DNA of 64,000 bases from Erwinia pyri (GTDB lineage Bacteria > Pseudomonadota > Gammaproteobacteria > Enterobacterales > Enterobacteriaceae): the NCBI RefSeq assembly GCF_030758455.1, contig NZ_CP132353.1, positions 1,054,001 to 1,118,000 on the forward strand. The letters are read 5' to 3'. Below, piece after piece: positions 47,316 through 62,440 of the stretch (position 1 is the stretch's first letter; every line of letters starts with the position of its first letter). The notes under the pieces were generated by a model that ran no database searches, had not been told where the DNA came from, and saw only the letters and a list, made by a program, of their open reading frames with translations. A program made the position numbers and the translations under genes.

Positions 47316-49889
47316 ATGCGTCTGGATCGTCTTACTAATAAATTTCAGCTCGCTCTCGCCGATGCCCAGTCTTTAGCCCTGGGGCGCGACAATCAATTTA
47401 TCGAACCTCTCCACCTGATGAGTGCTTTACTGACTCAGGAAGGGGGATCCGTTCGTCCTTTACTCACTACAGCTGGCGTTGATGTGGCTGCCTTACGAAA
47501 CGGCGTCGATCAGGCTATCGGCCGTCTGCCGCAGGTTGAAGGCACGGATGGCGACGTTCAGCCCTCTGCTGACCTGGTTCGCGTCCTTAATCTCTGCGAC
47601 AAGCTGGCCCAAAAACGCGCTGACAATTTCATCTCATCCGAACTGTTTGTGCTGGCCGCTCTGGAATCGCGTGGCTCACTGGCGGACCTTTTAAAATCTG
47701 CCGGTGCAACCAGCGACAAACTGAGCAAAGCAATCGACCAACTGCGTGGAGGCGAAAACGTGAACGACCAGGGAGCTGAAGATCAGCGCCAGGCTTTAAA
47801 AAAATACACCATCGATCTGACCGAACGGGCGGAGTCGGGCAAATTAGATCCGGTAATTGGTCGTGACGAAGAGATCCGCCGCACTATCCAGGTTCTGCAA
47901 CGCCGGACTAAAAATAACCCGGTACTGATCGGTGAACCTGGCGTCGGTAAAACGGCGATCGTGGAAGGCCTTGCTCAGCGCATCATCAATGGCGAAGTGC
48001 CGGAAGGGCTGAAAGGCCGTCGGGTGCTTGCGCTGGATATGGGTGCGCTGGTGGCCGGTGCTAAATACCGTGGTGAGTTTGAAGAACGTCTGAAAGGCGT
48101 GCTCAACGATCTCTCGAAGCAGGAAGGCAACGTCATTCTGTTTATCGATGAGCTGCACACCATGGTTGGCGCGGGCAAAGCCGATGGCGCAATGGATGCC
48201 GGCAACATGCTGAAGCCTGCGCTGGCTCGTGGGGAGCTGCACTGCGTTGGCGCGACTACGCTCGACGAATATCGCCAGTACATTGAAAAAGATGCCGCGC
48301 TGGAACGTCGTTTCCAGAAGGTGTTTGTGGCTGAGCCAAGTGTGGAAGATACCATTGCTATTCTGCGCGGGCTGAAAGAGCGTTATGAACTGCATCACCA
48401 TGTACAGATTACTGACCCGGCGATCGTGGCAGCGGCGACCTTATCGCATCGCTACATTGCTGACCGCCAGCTTCCGGACAAGGCTATCGACCTTATCGAT
48501 GAGGCTGCTTCCAGCATTCGTATGCAGATCGATTCCAAACCTGAAGCGCTGGACCGGCTGGAGCGCCGCATTATCCAGCTGAAACTGGAGCAGCAGGCGC
48601 TGAAGAAAGAGTCAGACGATGCCAGCATCAAGCGTCTGGAAATGCTGGAAACCGAGCTGACTCAGAAAGAGCGTGACTACTCTGAGCTGGAAGAGGAGTG
48701 GAAAGCAGAAAAAGCCTCTCTTTCAGGAACGCAGACAATTAAAGCTGAACTGGAGCAGGCGAAGCTTTCTATGGAGCAGGCCCGCCGTATGGGTGACCTT
48801 GCGCAGATGTCTGAGCTGCAGTACGGGAAGATCCCTGAACTGGAGAAACAGCTGGCGCTGGCGACCCAATCTGAAGGCAAAACGATGCGTCTGCTGCGCA
48901 ACCGCGTTACCGAAGTTGAAATCGCTGACGTGCTGGCGCGCTGGACCGGTATCCCCGTGGACCGGATGATGGAAGGGGAGCGGGAGAAACTGCTGCGCAT
49001 GGAGCAGGACCTGCATCAGCGCGTTATCGGACAGAACGAAGCCGTTGAAGCTGTCTCTAATGCGATCCGCCGGAGTCGGGCAGGGCTGGCCGATCCGAAC
49101 CGGCCGATTGGTTCGTTCCTGTTCCTGGGGCCAACCGGGGTGGGTAAAACTGAACTTTGTAAGGCACTGGCTAACTTTATGTTCGACAGTGACGATGCGA
49201 TGGTGCGCCTCGATATGTCCGAATTTATGGAGAAGCATTCTGTCTCCCGTCTGGTGGGGGCACCTCCGGGTTACGTCGGATATGAAGAGGGCGGTTACCT
49301 GACCGAGGCGGTCCGGCGTCGTCCTTATTCCGTCATCCTGCTGGATGAAGTTGAAAAAGCGCATCCGGATGTGTTCAACATTCTGTTGCAGGTGCTGGAC
49401 GATGGCCGCCTGACCGATGGGCAGGGCAGAACGGTCGACTTCCGTAACAGCGTGGTGATCATGACCTCTAACCTGGGGTCCGATTTGATTCAGGAACGCT
49501 TCGGTGCACTCAGCTATCCGGAAATGAAAGAGGTAGTGATGACCGTAGTCGGCCAGCACTTCCGTCCGGAGTTCATTAACCGTATAGATGAGCTGGTGGT
49601 GTTCCATCCATTAGGTGAGAAGCATATTGCTTCTATAGCGAAGATTCAGCTGCAACGTCTTTATGACCGACTGGCTGACCGTGGATTCGAACTGACTATC
49701 TCTGAGAGTGCGCTGCAACTGTTGGGTGAAAATGGTTATGACCCGGTTTACGGTGCAAGGCCGCTGAAGCGCGCTATTCAACAGCAGATTGAAAACCCGC
49801 TGGCGCAACAGATACTTTCTGGTGCTCTGGTTCCCGGAAAACCGATTGAAATGGACGTTAAGGATGGCGTTATTGTGGCAACACAGTAA
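47316..49889 (+). CDS. clpB: ATP-dependent disaggregase ClpB
   Basis: This 857-residue Hsp100 chaperone has the E. coli length. It has an N domain (1-145), AAA+ domain 1 with GEPGVGKTA and VILFIDELH, a coiled-coil middle domain (about 400-525) rich in Glu/Lys/Leu that contacts DnaK, and AAA+ domain 2 with [20 protein letters not shown] and the C-terminal oligomerisation segment. It extracts proteins from aggregates with DnaKJE. A sigma-32 promoter precedes it and a strong terminator follows. Confidence 0.98.
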   Translation: MRLDRLTNKFQLALADAQSLALGRDNQFIEPLHLMSALLTQEGGSVRPLLTTAGVDVAALRNGVDQAIGRLPQVEGTDGDVQPSADLVRVLNLCDKLAQKRADNFISSELFVLAALESRGSLADLLKSAGATSDKLSKAIDQLRGGENVNDQGAEDQRQALKKYTIDLTERAESGKLDPVIGRDEEIRRTIQVLQRRTKNNPVLIGEPGVGKTAIVEGLAQRIINGEVPEGLKGRRVLALDMGALVAGAKYRGEFEERLKGVLNDLSKQEGNVILFIDELHTMVGAGKADGAMDAGNMLKPALARGELHCVGATTLDEYRQYIEKDAALERRFQKVFVAEPSVEDTIAILRGLKERYELHHHVQITDPAIVAAATLSHRYIADRQLPDKAIDLIDEAASSIRMQIDSKPEALDRLERRIIQLKLEQQALKKESDDASIKRLEMLETELTQKERDYSELEEEWKAEKASLSGTQTIKAELEQAKLSMEQARRMGDLAQMSELQYGKIPELEKQLALATQSEGKTMRLLRNRVTEVEIADVLARWTGIPVDRMMEGEREKLLRMEQDLHQRVIGQNEAVEAVSNAIRRSRAGLADPNRPIGSFLFLGPTGVGKTELCKALANFMFDSDDAMVRLDMSEFMEKHSVSRLVGAPPGYVGYEEGGYLTEAVRRRPYSVILLDEVEKAHPDVFNILLQVLDDGRLTDGQGRTVDFRNSVVIMTSNLGSDLIQERFGALSYPEMKEVVMTVVGQHFRPEFINRIDELVVFHPLGEKHIASIAKIQLQRLYDRLADRGFELTISESALQLLGENGYDPVYGARPLKRAIQQQIENPLAQQILSGALVPGKPIEMDVKDGVIVATQ
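47748..47762 (+). promoter_or_regulatory. Internal translation start of short ClpB (ClpB80 type)
   Basis: GGAGG at 47748-47752 stands 7 nt before an in-frame GTG at 47760, codon 149. This equals the internal start (Val149) that makes N-domain-less ClpB in E. coli. Confidence 0.7.
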
Positions 49890-49900
49890 TTATGCCGCTA

Positions 49901-49927
49901 AAAAATGGGCCTTCGGGCCCATTTTTG
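49901..49927 (+). terminator. clpB terminator
   Basis: ATGGGCC-TTCG-GGCCCAT with a stable UUCG loop, preceded by A-run and followed by TTTTTG, 12 bp after clpB. Confidence 0.9.
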
Positions 49928-50009
49928 TTTATTAACCAGGCTAAAAACTGCCGTTTTATCTGATTTTGGTTAAAAGGTGAGCGCTTGAATAATTTTTTGC
50001 ATTCAGGGC

Positions 50010-50037
50010 TTGCGACCTGCCAGAAACTCCCTATAAT
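50010..50037 (+). promoter_or_regulatory. rrn P1 promoter
   Basis: TTGCGA (-35) and TATAAT (-10, 50032-50037) are 16 bp apart, followed by the GCGCCTCC discriminator typical of stringently controlled rRNA promoters. AT-rich DNA upstream could act as an UP element. Confidence 0.88.
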
Positions 50038-50130
50038 GCGCCTCCACTGACACGGAACAACGGCTTACCGGCCGCCGGGTTGAGAGGGTCAGGAAGCTGA
50101 ACCGCCGGAGAAAAACTTCTGAAAATGTTG

Positions 50131-50158
50131 TTGACTCCGAAGGAGGAAAGCGTAATAT
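50131..50158 (+). promoter_or_regulatory. rrn P2 promoter
   Basis: TTGACT and TAATAT are 16 bp apart, about 121 bp after P1, matching the tandem promoter spacing of enteric rrn operons. Confidence 0.8.
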
Positions 50159-50197
50159 ACGCCACCTCGCAGTAACGCCTCAGGGCGCTTACCGCAA

Positions 50198-50210
50198 CGC
50201 TCTTTAACAA
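50198..50210 (+). promoter_or_regulatory. rrn leader boxA antitermination site
   Basis: CGCTCTTTAACAA differs by one base from the boxA word TGCTCTTTAACAA, about 155 nt before the 16S gene. Confidence 0.8.
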
Positions 50211-50364
50211 TTTATCAGACAATCTGTGTGGGCACTCGCAGGATTGATATCAGCGCCGCAGGGCGCAGAAAATATCAAGTCTTAAGAGTGAACACATAAT
50301 GAAATTCATTATGAGTGTTTTACACTTGAGCACCGCTTAACTTGTTTAAGCAAATCGAACTTTT

Positions 50365-51906
<1,542 letters not shown>

Positions 51907-51975
51907 CCTGAAGATACCTTCCCGCGTAGTGCTCACACAGATTGTCTGATAGAAGTAATGAGCAACAGTAACAGA

Positions 51976-52051
51976 GTCCCCATCGTCTAGAGGCCCAGGA
52001 CACTGCCCTTTCACGGCTGTAACAGGGGTTCGAATCCCCTTGGGGACGCCA
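51976..52051 (+). tRNA. gltW: tRNA-Glu (UUC)
   Basis: This 76-nt tRNA lies in the 16S-23S spacer. The anticodon TTC is at 52010-52012 and CCA is encoded. It is the only tRNA in the 371-bp spacer, as in the E. coli rrnG operon. Confidence 0.97.
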
Positions 52052-52133
52052 TCCTGATAATGAGTGAAAGACATTATCAACCAGTATCTCAAAACTGATT
52101 CTCTCCGCAAGGATGAGTCACGTTTGAGATATT

Positions 52134-52146
52134 TGCTCTTTAACAA
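52134..52146 (+). promoter_or_regulatory. Spacer boxA antitermination site
   Basis: TGCTCTTTAACAA is an exact boxA word in the spacer ahead of the 23S gene. Confidence 0.8.
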
Positions 52147-52277
52147 CCCGGAACAAGCTGAAAATTGAAACGACGCGTCGTGTTTACCCTCCGTAATAAG
52201 GGTGAACAGAACGATGCGTTCGAGTCTCTCAAATGCCTGCAACAGACAGTGTTCTTCGGGACGCTTGTGGGTTGTGA

Positions 52278-55182
<2,905 letters not shown>

Positions 55183-55288
55183 ACAACACCAGAAGCGTTC
55201 TGGTGGCGTCTGAGAGACGCAACAGAGATTTTCAGCTTGTGACGGATTGATTTACGCGGCCTGCGAGGGCGGCGTGAATGACAGAATC

Positions 55289-55408
55289 TGCCTGGCGGCT
55301 TTAGCGCGGTGGTCCCACCTGACCCCATGCCGAACTCAGAAGTGAAACGCCGTAGCGCCGATGGTAGTGTGGGGTCTCCCCATGCGAGAGTAGGGAACTG
55401 CCAGGCAT
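55289..55408 (+). rRNA. rrfG: 5S ribosomal RNA
   Basis: This 120-nt gene begins TGCCTGGCGG and ends CTGCCAGGCAT, with self-complementary ends. It matches enteric 5S almost base for base. Confidence 0.97.
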
Positions 55409-55421
55409 TAAATAAAGCAAT

Positions 55422-55446
55422 AACCCCGACCGCAAGGTTGGGGTTT
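55422..55446 (+). terminator. rrn terminator T1
   Basis: AACCCCGACC-GCAA-GGTTGGGGTT is a 10-bp stem with one G-T pair and a GNRA loop, then a T-run, 13 bp after 5S. Confidence 0.9.
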
Positions 55447-55532
55447 TTTGCGTCTGCGCGCCGTGAAAATGCGCAGGGCGGGAAAGGGTCCGCAGGTCAG
55501 GCACACTGCCTCACCGGCGCAGAAGAATAACG

Positions 55533-55567
55533 AAAGGGCCCCGCGCTGACGCACGGGGCCTTTTTTT
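55533..55567 (+). terminator. rrn terminator T2
   Basis: AAAGGGCCCCG and CGGGGCC pair around CGCTGACGCA, followed by seven T. It is a second strong stop about 110 bp after T1. The rest of the gap to kgtP holds TATAAT at 55588-55593, a likely -10 element of kgtP. Confidence 0.88.
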
Positions 55568-55727
55568 GTCTCTGTAAATTCTTGCTCTATAATCCAATCT
55601 ACTTCACAGTTCTGTAACAACAACACTAAAAACAAGTCGTTAACCGCCAGCCAGTAAGGTTTACTGCAGGTTGTTGTTTCACTTCTGTCGCTAATTATTA
55701 GCAAGGAATAAAAAAGAGGTTAATTAT

Positions 55728-57032
55728 ATGGCAGATGCCACATCACAACGGCAGCCTGAAGCAGTGAAAGATGCTCTCAGTACGCGTCAAAGGATCTGGG
55801 CAATTGTTGGCGCTTCATCCGGGAACCTGGTGGAATGGTTTGATTTTTATGTCTATTCTTTCTGCTCCCTCTATTTTGCCCACGTCTTTTTCCCCAGCGG
55901 AAACCCTACTACGCAACTGCTGCAAACGGCGGGCGTCTTTGCTGCAGGCTTTCTGATGCGTCCCATTGGCGGCTGGCTGTTTGGTTACATTGGCGATAAG
56001 CACGGCCGTAAGAAATCGATGTTGATATCAGTTTGCATGATGTGCTTTGGATCGCTGGTCATTGCCTGCCTGCCGGGATACGGAACGATTGGGGTCTGGG
56101 CACCCGCGCTTTTACTGCTGGCCCGCCTGTTCCAGGGACTCTCTGTAGGCGGGGAGTATGGCACCAGCGCCACCTATATGAGTGAAGTCGCAGTTGAGGG
56201 GAAAAAAGGATTTTACGCTTCCTTCCAGTACGTTACGTTGATCGGAGGGCAGCTGCTGGCTCTGCTCACTGTTGTCGTATTGCAGCAAATTCTCAGTGAC
56301 GAGGAGCTTCGTGCCTGGGGCTGGCGCATCCCGTTTGCGCTGGGTGCCGTGCTGGCTGTTGTTGCACTTTACCTGCGCCGTTCACTGAATGAAACTTCAG
56401 ACAGCAAAACGCGTGAACATAAAGATGCCGGTTCTCTGAGAGGGCTGTGGAAAAATCGTCGTGCTTTTATCATGGTTCTGGGATTCACCGCGGGCGGTTC
56501 GCTGAGTTTCTACACCTTTACGACCTATATGCAGAAATATCTGGTGAATACCTCGGGCATGGATACCAGAACGGCTAGCGCCATAATGACCGCTGCGCTG
56601 TTCATCTTTATGCTGGTACAGCCCCTGATTGGGGCGCTCTCCGATAAAATTGGTCGTCGAAGCTCAATGCTGATCTTTGGCGGACTGGCAGCGATCTGTA
56701 CTGTTCCGGTGCTGACGATGCTACAAAGCGTTAACAGTCCGTGGCTTGCCTTTACGCTGGTGATGATTTCTCTGCTGATCACCAGTTTCTATACCTCAAT
56801 CAGTGGGATCCTGAAGGCGGAAATGTTCCCGGCTGAAGTGCGCGCGCTGGGGGTGGGATTATCTTATGCGGTGGCTAATGCGGTGTTTGGCGGGTCGGCG
56901 GAGTACGTGGCGCTGTCGCTGAAGGCGGCGGGCAATGAAACCAGTTTCTTCTGGTATGTCTCTGCTATGGGCGCGGTTGCTTTCCTGGTCTCACTGCTGC
57001 TGCACCGGAGAGGAAACGGCATCAGGTTATAA
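55728..57032 (+). CDS. kgtP: Alpha-ketoglutarate:H+ symporter
   Basis: This 434-residue MFS transporter (E. coli KgtP 432) has about 12 spans. Family marks are [13 protein letters not shown] in helix 1, the loop [33 protein letters not shown] in helix 4, and [10 protein letters not shown]. It imports 2-oxoglutarate. Ribosome site AAGAGGTT is 8 nt before the ATG. It is convergent with yfiM. Confidence 0.95.
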   Translation: MADATSQRQPEAVKDALSTRQRIWAIVGASSGNLVEWFDFYVYSFCSLYFAHVFFPSGNPTTQLLQTAGVFAAGFLMRPIGGWLFGYIGDKHGRKKSMLISVCMMCFGSLVIACLPGYGTIGVWAPALLLLARLFQGLSVGGEYGTSATYMSEVAVEGKKGFYASFQYVTLIGGQLLALLTVVVLQQILSDEELRAWGWRIPFALGAVLAVVALYLRRSLNETSDSKTREHKDAGSLRGLWKNRRAFIMVLGFTAGGSLSFYTFTTYMQKYLVNTSGMDTRTASAIMTAALFIFMLVQPLIGALSDKIGRRSSMLIFGGLAAICTVPVLTMLQSVNSPWLAFTLVMISLLITSFYTSISGILKAEMFPAEVRALGVGLSYAVANAVFGGSAEYVALSLKAAGNETSFFWYVSAMGAVAFLVSLLLHRRGNGIRL

Positions 57033-57067
57033 GCAGAAGCTGTAGATGAAAGAAAAGGGCATCACTC

Positions 57068-57388
57068 TCAGCGGGTGATGTTCCATAACGTATAGCCGGT
57101 GGCTGCACCGGCTATATCCCAGCTAAAATCCTTCCAGCTCCATCCCGTTCCGCCCTGACGGCTGTCATAAAGTTCCTTCGCTGCGCCCAGGCTGATGGCA
57201 AACATCAGGCCAAAACTGGCGCTCCGGCCTTCGCTCCAGTGCTGCTTTTCACCATACGCGTTTCCGGCTGCGGTAAGAAAAGCGGAGGAGAAGAAGTGCT
57301 GAGATTTATCTTTGCCAGTCCAGCTGTCCTGAGCCATGTGCGTGCAGCCGGTACAGCAGAGAACTATCAGCAACAGCAGTTTGCGCAT
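57068..57388 (-). CDS. yfiM: YfiM family lipoprotein
   Basis: This 106-residue protein (E. coli YfiM 107) has a short signal peptide and lipobox CTGC with Cys15. The body [21 protein letters not shown] ... [18 protein letters not shown] ... [16 protein letters not shown] is the DUF2279 signature, with possible amphipathic membrane segments. Function is unknown. It lies 52 bp downstream of pssA, probably in one unit. Confidence 0.92.
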   Translation of the reverse strand: MRKLLLLIVLCCTGCTHMAQDSWTGKDKSQHFFSSAFLTAAGNAYGEKQHWSEGRSASFGLMFAISLGAAKELYDSRQGGTGWSWKDFSWDIAGAATGYTLWNITR

Positions 57389-57440
57389 AAAGCTTCCTGT
57401 AAAAAGGCCCCGTCACTGACAGGGCCTGAAAGAGGCGAAC

Positions 57441-58796
57441 TTACAGGATCCGACTGATCAGTCTGTCAATGCGGATCCTACGCAGACGGCGGATCAGCTT
57501 GCGCACTTTCAGCGGATAATCAGCAATGCTTTCCAGATCGCGGTAATGCTGCACGATCGTCGTATTCTCGCGGATCAGACCCAGCTCGTGGCTGCTTTGT
57601 GCAGTGAGCTGCTGCAGGGGATCGTGGATTAAAACGGCATTTTCCAGATCCAGCCGCCAGGCGCGTGGATTGAGATTATTTCCGGTAATCAGCATCCATT
57701 CATCGTCAACCCACATACCTTTGAGGTGATAACTGTTTTCACCCTCTTTCCACAGGCGCACGGTCAGCTGCCCGTTGGTAACGTAGTATTGCAGGCGGCT
57801 CAGGAAACGGCGAAGATTAATTTCATACAGATAAGGCAGCGCGCCGATAATTTTAAACGGCTGATCTTCCGGAATATAAAAATCATTAGCGGTCTTATCA
57901 CCAACGATAATCTCAACTTCTCTTCCCTGCCGCAGCAGCCAGATGATGTTACGCACCAGAATGGCCGGCATATTGAAATAGGGCGTGCAGAGCGTCAGCT
58001 TCTGCTCGGCACAGGGCATCAGATGAAAGATAGTCTTATTCAGCAGGCTGCGTTTACCCAATCCAACCAGCGGCGTGACCGCCAACTGCTCATTACTGGC
58101 GTTGCCCTTAAACTGATAATCAAACCCGCGCAGATCCTGACGGAACTGGCGCGTTTCATTTTTGATTTCCGGGCTTTTGGGACGTTCATGCTGATCGAGC
58201 CGGTGAACGGCTTCAGCCTGGATCAGATTGGTTTCTATCCAGTTGAACATGGTGTCAGCAAGCGCCGGGTTGGTAATAAGCTGATAGCGATCGTAGCGGT
58301 ACTTATCGTGCTGATGCAGATAAACATCGTTCAGGCTGGCACCGGTGTAAAAGAGCAGATCGTCAATGATCGAGCCTTTAAGGTGAAGAACGCCAAGCGC
58401 TTCACGCGTGTTGACCGGCACGCCATAAACAGAAATTTTGATGTCGGGGTGGTTATCGGCCAGCTCGCAATACCAGTCTGCATTGGTCGCGGTACGTGCG
58501 GCGCCGATGCGGCCACGCTGTGCACGATGCCAGTCAACCAGCACGCGAACATCCAGCTCAGGCCGCAGACGCTTCGCTTCATACAGCGCTTCAAGAATGC
58601 TGCGCCCACCATCGTCGTTCTCAAGGTAAAGCGCCACAATACAGATGCGCCTGGTGGCACCGGCGATTTTTTCCAGCAGAGTCTGGCGAAAGTCAGCCGC
58701 TGAATACAACGTGCTGAAATCAGCCGCCGACTGCGCCAGTTTTGGCAGGTCCGCAAGGTGCTGTTGGTGTTTATTACGTTTGAATTTAGACAACAT
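57441..58796 (-). CDS. pssA: Phosphatidylserine synthase PssA
   Basis: This 451-residue enzyme (same as E. coli) joins CDP-diacylglycerol and serine for phosphatidylethanolamine synthesis. It is a phospholipase D-superfamily protein with two HKD-type motifs, HLKGSIIDDLLFYTGASLND and HLKGMWVDDEWMLITGNNLN, and a basic C-terminus (VRKLIRRLRRIRIDRL) for membrane contact. The ATG at 58796 matches the family MLSKFKR; the adjacent GTG at 58799 is alternative. Confidence 0.97.
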   Translation of the reverse strand: MLSKFKRNKHQQHLADLPKLAQSAADFSTLYSAADFRQTLLEKIAGATRRICIVALYLENDDGGRSILEALYEAKRLRPELDVRVLVDWHRAQRGRIGAARTATNADWYCELADNHPDIKISVYGVPVNTREALGVLHLKGSIIDDLLFYTGASLNDVYLHQHDKYRYDRYQLITNPALADTMFNWIETNLIQAEAVHRLDQHERPKSPEIKNETRQFRQDLRGFDYQFKGNASNEQLAVTPLVGLGKRSLLNKTIFHLMPCAEQKLTLCTPYFNMPAILVRNIIWLLRQGREVEIIVGDKTANDFYIPEDQPFKIIGALPYLYEINLRRFLSRLQYYVTNGQLTVRLWKEGENSYHLKGMWVDDEWMLITGNNLNPRAWRLDLENAVLIHDPLQQLTAQSSHELGLIRENTTIVQHYRDLESIADYPLKVRKLIRRLRRIRIDRLISRIL

Positions 58797-58913
58797 CACA
58801 GTGCGTATCTTCTCTGTTCATGGAATGGCCTTTTGCCATAAAATCATCACTCTAACCGCGAATATTACCATTAGTTGGCTGCGATGGTTTTAGTTTTACG
58901 TTTCCAGACATTA

Positions 58914-61565
58914 TCAGGATGTGCAAAGTGTGAGCGAAAGACCCACAATACCGTCTTCAATCTGCACATCTACGGCAAACCCAAGCTTACGCGCCAGGGC
59001 TATCATTCCCTGATTTCCCGGCATGGTAATGCCATTTAACTGCTGCAAACCATGCTGGCGGGTGTAAACAATCATTTTCTCTAATAACCGCCGGCCAAGG
59101 CCCAGACCTTTAAGATCCGATCGTACCAGTACCGAAAACTCGGCATCAATGTTATCAGCATCGGAAATTGCTCGCGTCACGCCGATGATTTCGTCGCTGC
59201 CGTGATGTTTACGTACTGCAACAATTGCCATCTCCCGATCGTAGTCGATTTGCGTCATGTTAGCCAAATCGTCATGAGTGAACTCGTTGATCTCGCTGAA
59301 GTAGCGATAATAGAGATCTTCCTTGGTTACCCGATCGATAAACTCTCTGAGCAGCGGTTCATCTTCCGGCAGGATAGGGCGAAACAGGCAAGCGTCGCCA
59401 TTCTTTAAGGTAACCTGCTCTTCCAGCGCATGCGGATAGGGGCGAATAGCCAGCCGCGCTTCCGGGTCACCCTCAAAATCAGCCAGCTGCATGGTGACAT
59501 CGAGCAGTGAAAATTCACTGCCTGCGGCAAGCAGCGGGTGAATATCGAGCCGGACAATTTCAGGGCAGTCCACAATAAGGTTAGAAACCTGCACCAGCAC
59601 CTGACTGATCCCGGTGATATCAAGCGGCTGAAGCGCGCTACGGCTGCGGATTTTGCCGCTTTTAATCGCCTGAATCACCAGATAGCGGGCCAGCGTCATA
59701 TTAAGAGGAGGCAGGGCTACGACGGCCTGCTGATCTGCCTGCCACTCTATCCCGCCTTCGCCTAACATGATCATGGGGCCGAAAACCGGGTCCTGCTCGA
59801 CAACAATCCGTAACTCCTGAGCGCCAGCGCGATTAGCCATGCTCTGAACCAGCAGCCCGTGGATCCTGGCTTGCGGCCAGGCGAGCTTTACCCTGTCGAT
59901 AATGGCTTCCGCTGCCTGCTGCACTTCGCTGGCAGTGCGCAGGTAGAGCATCACACCCTGAACCTCTGACTTATGGGGAATATCGGGTGAGCGCAGTTTC
60001 AGCGCCACCGGGTAGCCAATCTGACCGGCAATATGCACCGCCTCCACACTGTCGCTCGCTATCCATGTCGGCAGCGTACTCAGGCCATAGGCCTGCAAAA
60101 TGGCCTGAACTTCATGCGTATCCAGCGTGGTTGCCCCTTCGTCCAGCGCGGCGCGGATCAACTGATGCGCCTCTGTAGTATTGGCAGTGAGATTAGCGGG
60201 CAAAGCGGGGGTTTCGCGAAGCTGCTTCTGGTTACGGCGATACTCCACCATATGCATAAAGGCGGTAACTGTGCCTTCGGGCGTTCGGTAGGTTGGAATA
60301 CCGGCATCGCTGAACAATCTGCGTGCCTCCGGGGAGGAGAACTCCCCGCACCAGTTAGTCAGCAGCGTAAGCTGCTTTGCGCGGGGATGCCGGAGAATCG
60401 TTTCAATCAGCCGCTGCGCCGTTAACGTGGCGGGCGCCACGGCGCTTGGCGCGTGGATAATCATCAGCGCATCAATATCGGTGCTCTCCAGCAGTCGCGA
60501 GACAACCTGGATGTAGCGCTCAGGCGTGGCATCATCTTTTAAATCGAGCGGATTCCCTGCGTTTATCTCATCGGATAACAGACTTTGCAGATCGGTCAGC
60601 AGGTCCTCACTTAATTTCGCCAGCCTGCCGTTTCTCGCCTCTAAGGCGTCAAGGGCGAGTGCGGCAGGGGCCGCGCCGTTACTGATAATCATCAGCCGTT
60701 CACCGCGCAAGGGACGCATATGGCTCAACGTCTCTACGGCGGAAAAGAGCTCGTGGGTATCCTGCACACGCAGCAAACCGGCGCGCTGGATTGCTGCATC
60801 CCAGGCGGCATCAAGACCTGCATGCGTTTTCAGTAACTGCTGTGCCTGCTGGCTGCGGCCGCTTTTGATCACCAGAATAGGCTTATTGCGCGAAGCGCTG
60901 CGGGCGGCAGAGACAAACCGACGGGCATCGCTCAGATGCTCAAGGTAGAGCAAAATAGCGCTGGTTTTGCCATCTCTCGCCAGGAAGTCCAGCAGATCGT
61001 CCGCATCAATATCCAGGCTGTCGCCCAGCGCAATAAACCAGGAGAAGCCGAGCTGCCGCTGTTGCGCCCAGTCCAGAATGGTATTAGAGACGGCGGCAGA
61101 CTGGGAGATAAACGCCAGCTTGCCCTTCTGGATCGGCACGGGTGAAAAACTGGCGTTAAGTCCCTGCCAGGGCGCCAGCAGGCCAAGACTGTTGGGGCCA
61201 AGCAGACGGATTTGCCATTCGCTGGCGCACCGCTTCAGCGCCTCCAGCTGGCTTGCCGGGGCAGAAAGAATAATGCACGCTTTGCAGCCCCGTACGCCCA
61301 GCTGGCGGAGCAGTTCAAGATTGCGGCTGGCATGCGTACAGAGGATCGCCAGATCGGGGGAGAGCGGCAGGCTGGCAATGTCTGGCCAGGTAAGCACGCC
61401 GCAAACGGCTTTATACCTCGGATTGACGGGCAGCACAGGGCCATTAAATCCTCCCGCCAGCAGATTACGCATCATCAGATATCCCGCCCGCTCCGGGCGG
61501 GAGGAGGCGCCAATCACCGCTATCGATTTAGGTCGTAACAGGGCTTCTAATCCACGCTGGCTCAT
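58914..61565 (-). CDS. pat: Protein lysine acetyltransferase Pat (YfiQ/PatZ)
   Basis: This 883-residue protein (E. coli 886) has an N-terminal inactive acyl-CoA synthetase (NDP-forming) part with CoA-binding SIAVIGASSRPERAGY, a succinyl-CoA-synthetase-like and ATP-grasp region (GYPVALKLRSPDIPHKSEVQGV), and a C-terminal GNAT domain (about 720-883; LVRSDLKGLGLGRRLLEKMI). It acetylates lysines of metabolic enzymes such as acetyl-CoA synthetase. The start MSQRGLEALLRPKS matches the family. tapT precedes it by 80 bp on the same strand. Confidence 0.96.
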   Translation of the reverse strand: MSQRGLEALLRPKSIAVIGASSRPERAGYLMMRNLLAGGFNGPVLPVNPRYKAVCGVLTWPDIASLPLSPDLAILCTHASRNLELLRQLGVRGCKACIILSAPASQLEALKRCASEWQIRLLGPNSLGLLAPWQGLNASFSPVPIQKGKLAFISQSAAVSNTILDWAQQRQLGFSWFIALGDSLDIDADDLLDFLARDGKTSAILLYLEHLSDARRFVSAARSASRNKPILVIKSGRSQQAQQLLKTHAGLDAAWDAAIQRAGLLRVQDTHELFSAVETLSHMRPLRGERLMIISNGAAPAALALDALEARNGRLAKLSEDLLTDLQSLLSDEINAGNPLDLKDDATPERYIQVVSRLLESTDIDALMIIHAPSAVAPATLTAQRLIETILRHPRAKQLTLLTNWCGEFSSPEARRLFSDAGIPTYRTPEGTVTAFMHMVEYRRNQKQLRETPALPANLTANTTEAHQLIRAALDEGATTLDTHEVQAILQAYGLSTLPTWIASDSVEAVHIAGQIGYPVALKLRSPDIPHKSEVQGVMLYLRTASEVQQAAEAIIDRVKLAWPQARIHGLLVQSMANRAGAQELRIVVEQDPVFGPMIMLGEGGIEWQADQQAVVALPPLNMTLARYLVIQAIKSGKIRSRSALQPLDITGISQVLVQVSNLIVDCPEIVRLDIHPLLAAGSEFSLLDVTMQLADFEGDPEARLAIRPYPHALEEQVTLKNGDACLFRPILPEDEPLLREFIDRVTKEDLYYRYFSEINEFTHDDLANMTQIDYDREMAIVAVRKHHGSDEIIGVTRAISDADNIDAEFSVLVRSDLKGLGLGRRLLEKMIVYTRQHGLQQLNGITMPGNQGMIALARKLGFAVDVQIEDGIVGLSLTLCTS

Positions 61566-61645
61566 TCTTGACTCCCTTAAGAAGATTCCCTGATTCTAAC
61601 CTGTTCTGTTCACTCTGCCCGTTATCGCCAGTCAGAATAGAACGA

Positions 61646-62353
61646 TCAGGGGAAGGTTTCCTGGTGCTGAGCCGCATTTTGGTGAACCGGATGATGCGGT
61701 TTACCGGCCAGATAGCGCTGGCGGAACAGATCGAAATGGCTGAACAGCGCCTCCCCGGCGGCGGTATCACCAGCCTGAAGCAGTAATTCAGCGGCAACTT
61801 CAGCAGTACAGTGCTGGCCTTCCGCATGCACCTCGCGAAGCTGGTAATTTGAGGGGCGGTTAAGCGTCAGTGACATCACCGGAAAACTATCCAGCCACGG
61901 ACTTTTGCGGAACATCTTGCGCGCCTCGGTCCAGGTGCCATCCAGCATAATGAAAAGAGGCGGCTTGCCGCTCATCGGCGGTTGATTGATAACCGCTCGT
62001 CCGGCATCCGCATATGACTCAGGAAAAACCACCAGCGGCTGCACGTCCGGATCCTCTACCGCTGCCAGCAGCGCAGGATCGGGCTCGGTTCGTGACCAGC
62101 TAAAAGCCTGCGTATCAGGAAGAATATCCGCAATCAGCCGTCCCGTATTACTGGGCTTCATCGGCTCGGTATCAAACATCACCAGGCAGAAACGGCTGCG
62201 GGCCTGTTGAGGCTGCAGCGTGGCGCAGAGGCAATTTTTTTGCGGAAGCAGGCAGCGCTGGCAGCGAAGGGTGCGGTTGCCGCGGGCAAGAAAGGGACGG
62301 GTGGCACGGGCAAGACGTTCAGCGCGCAGGCGCAGGACAGCGTTATCAGTCAT
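61646..62353 (-). CDS. tapT: tRNA-uridine aminocarboxypropyltransferase TapT (DTW domain)
   Basis: This 235-residue protein of the DTW family has the Cys-rich N-terminal metal motif RCQRCLLPQKNCLC and the signature DGTWTEARKM that names the family, with FDTEPMKPSNTGRL and SLTLNRPSNYQLRE. It adds the acp group to U47 of tRNAs using SAM. It corresponds to E. coli YfiP. It lies between trxC and pat on the minus strand. Confidence 0.93.
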   Translation of the reverse strand: MTDNAVLRLRAERLARATRPFLARGNRTLRCQRCLLPQKNCLCATLQPQQARSRFCLVMFDTEPMKPSNTGRLIADILPDTQAFSWSRTEPDPALLAAVEDPDVQPLVVFPESYADAGRAVINQPPMSGKPPLFIMLDGTWTEARKMFRKSPWLDSFPVMSLTLNRPSNYQLREVHAEGQHCTAEVAAELLLQAGDTAAGEALFSHFDLFRQRYLAGKPHHPVHQNAAQHQETFP

Positions 62354-62440
62354 GGGAGCGAATTCAGGGAAAACGCTATTCTAGCGGAAACGGGGCGGGA
62401 GCAGTAGTGGTCAGGCAGGCCTGACCACAGGAGAAATAGA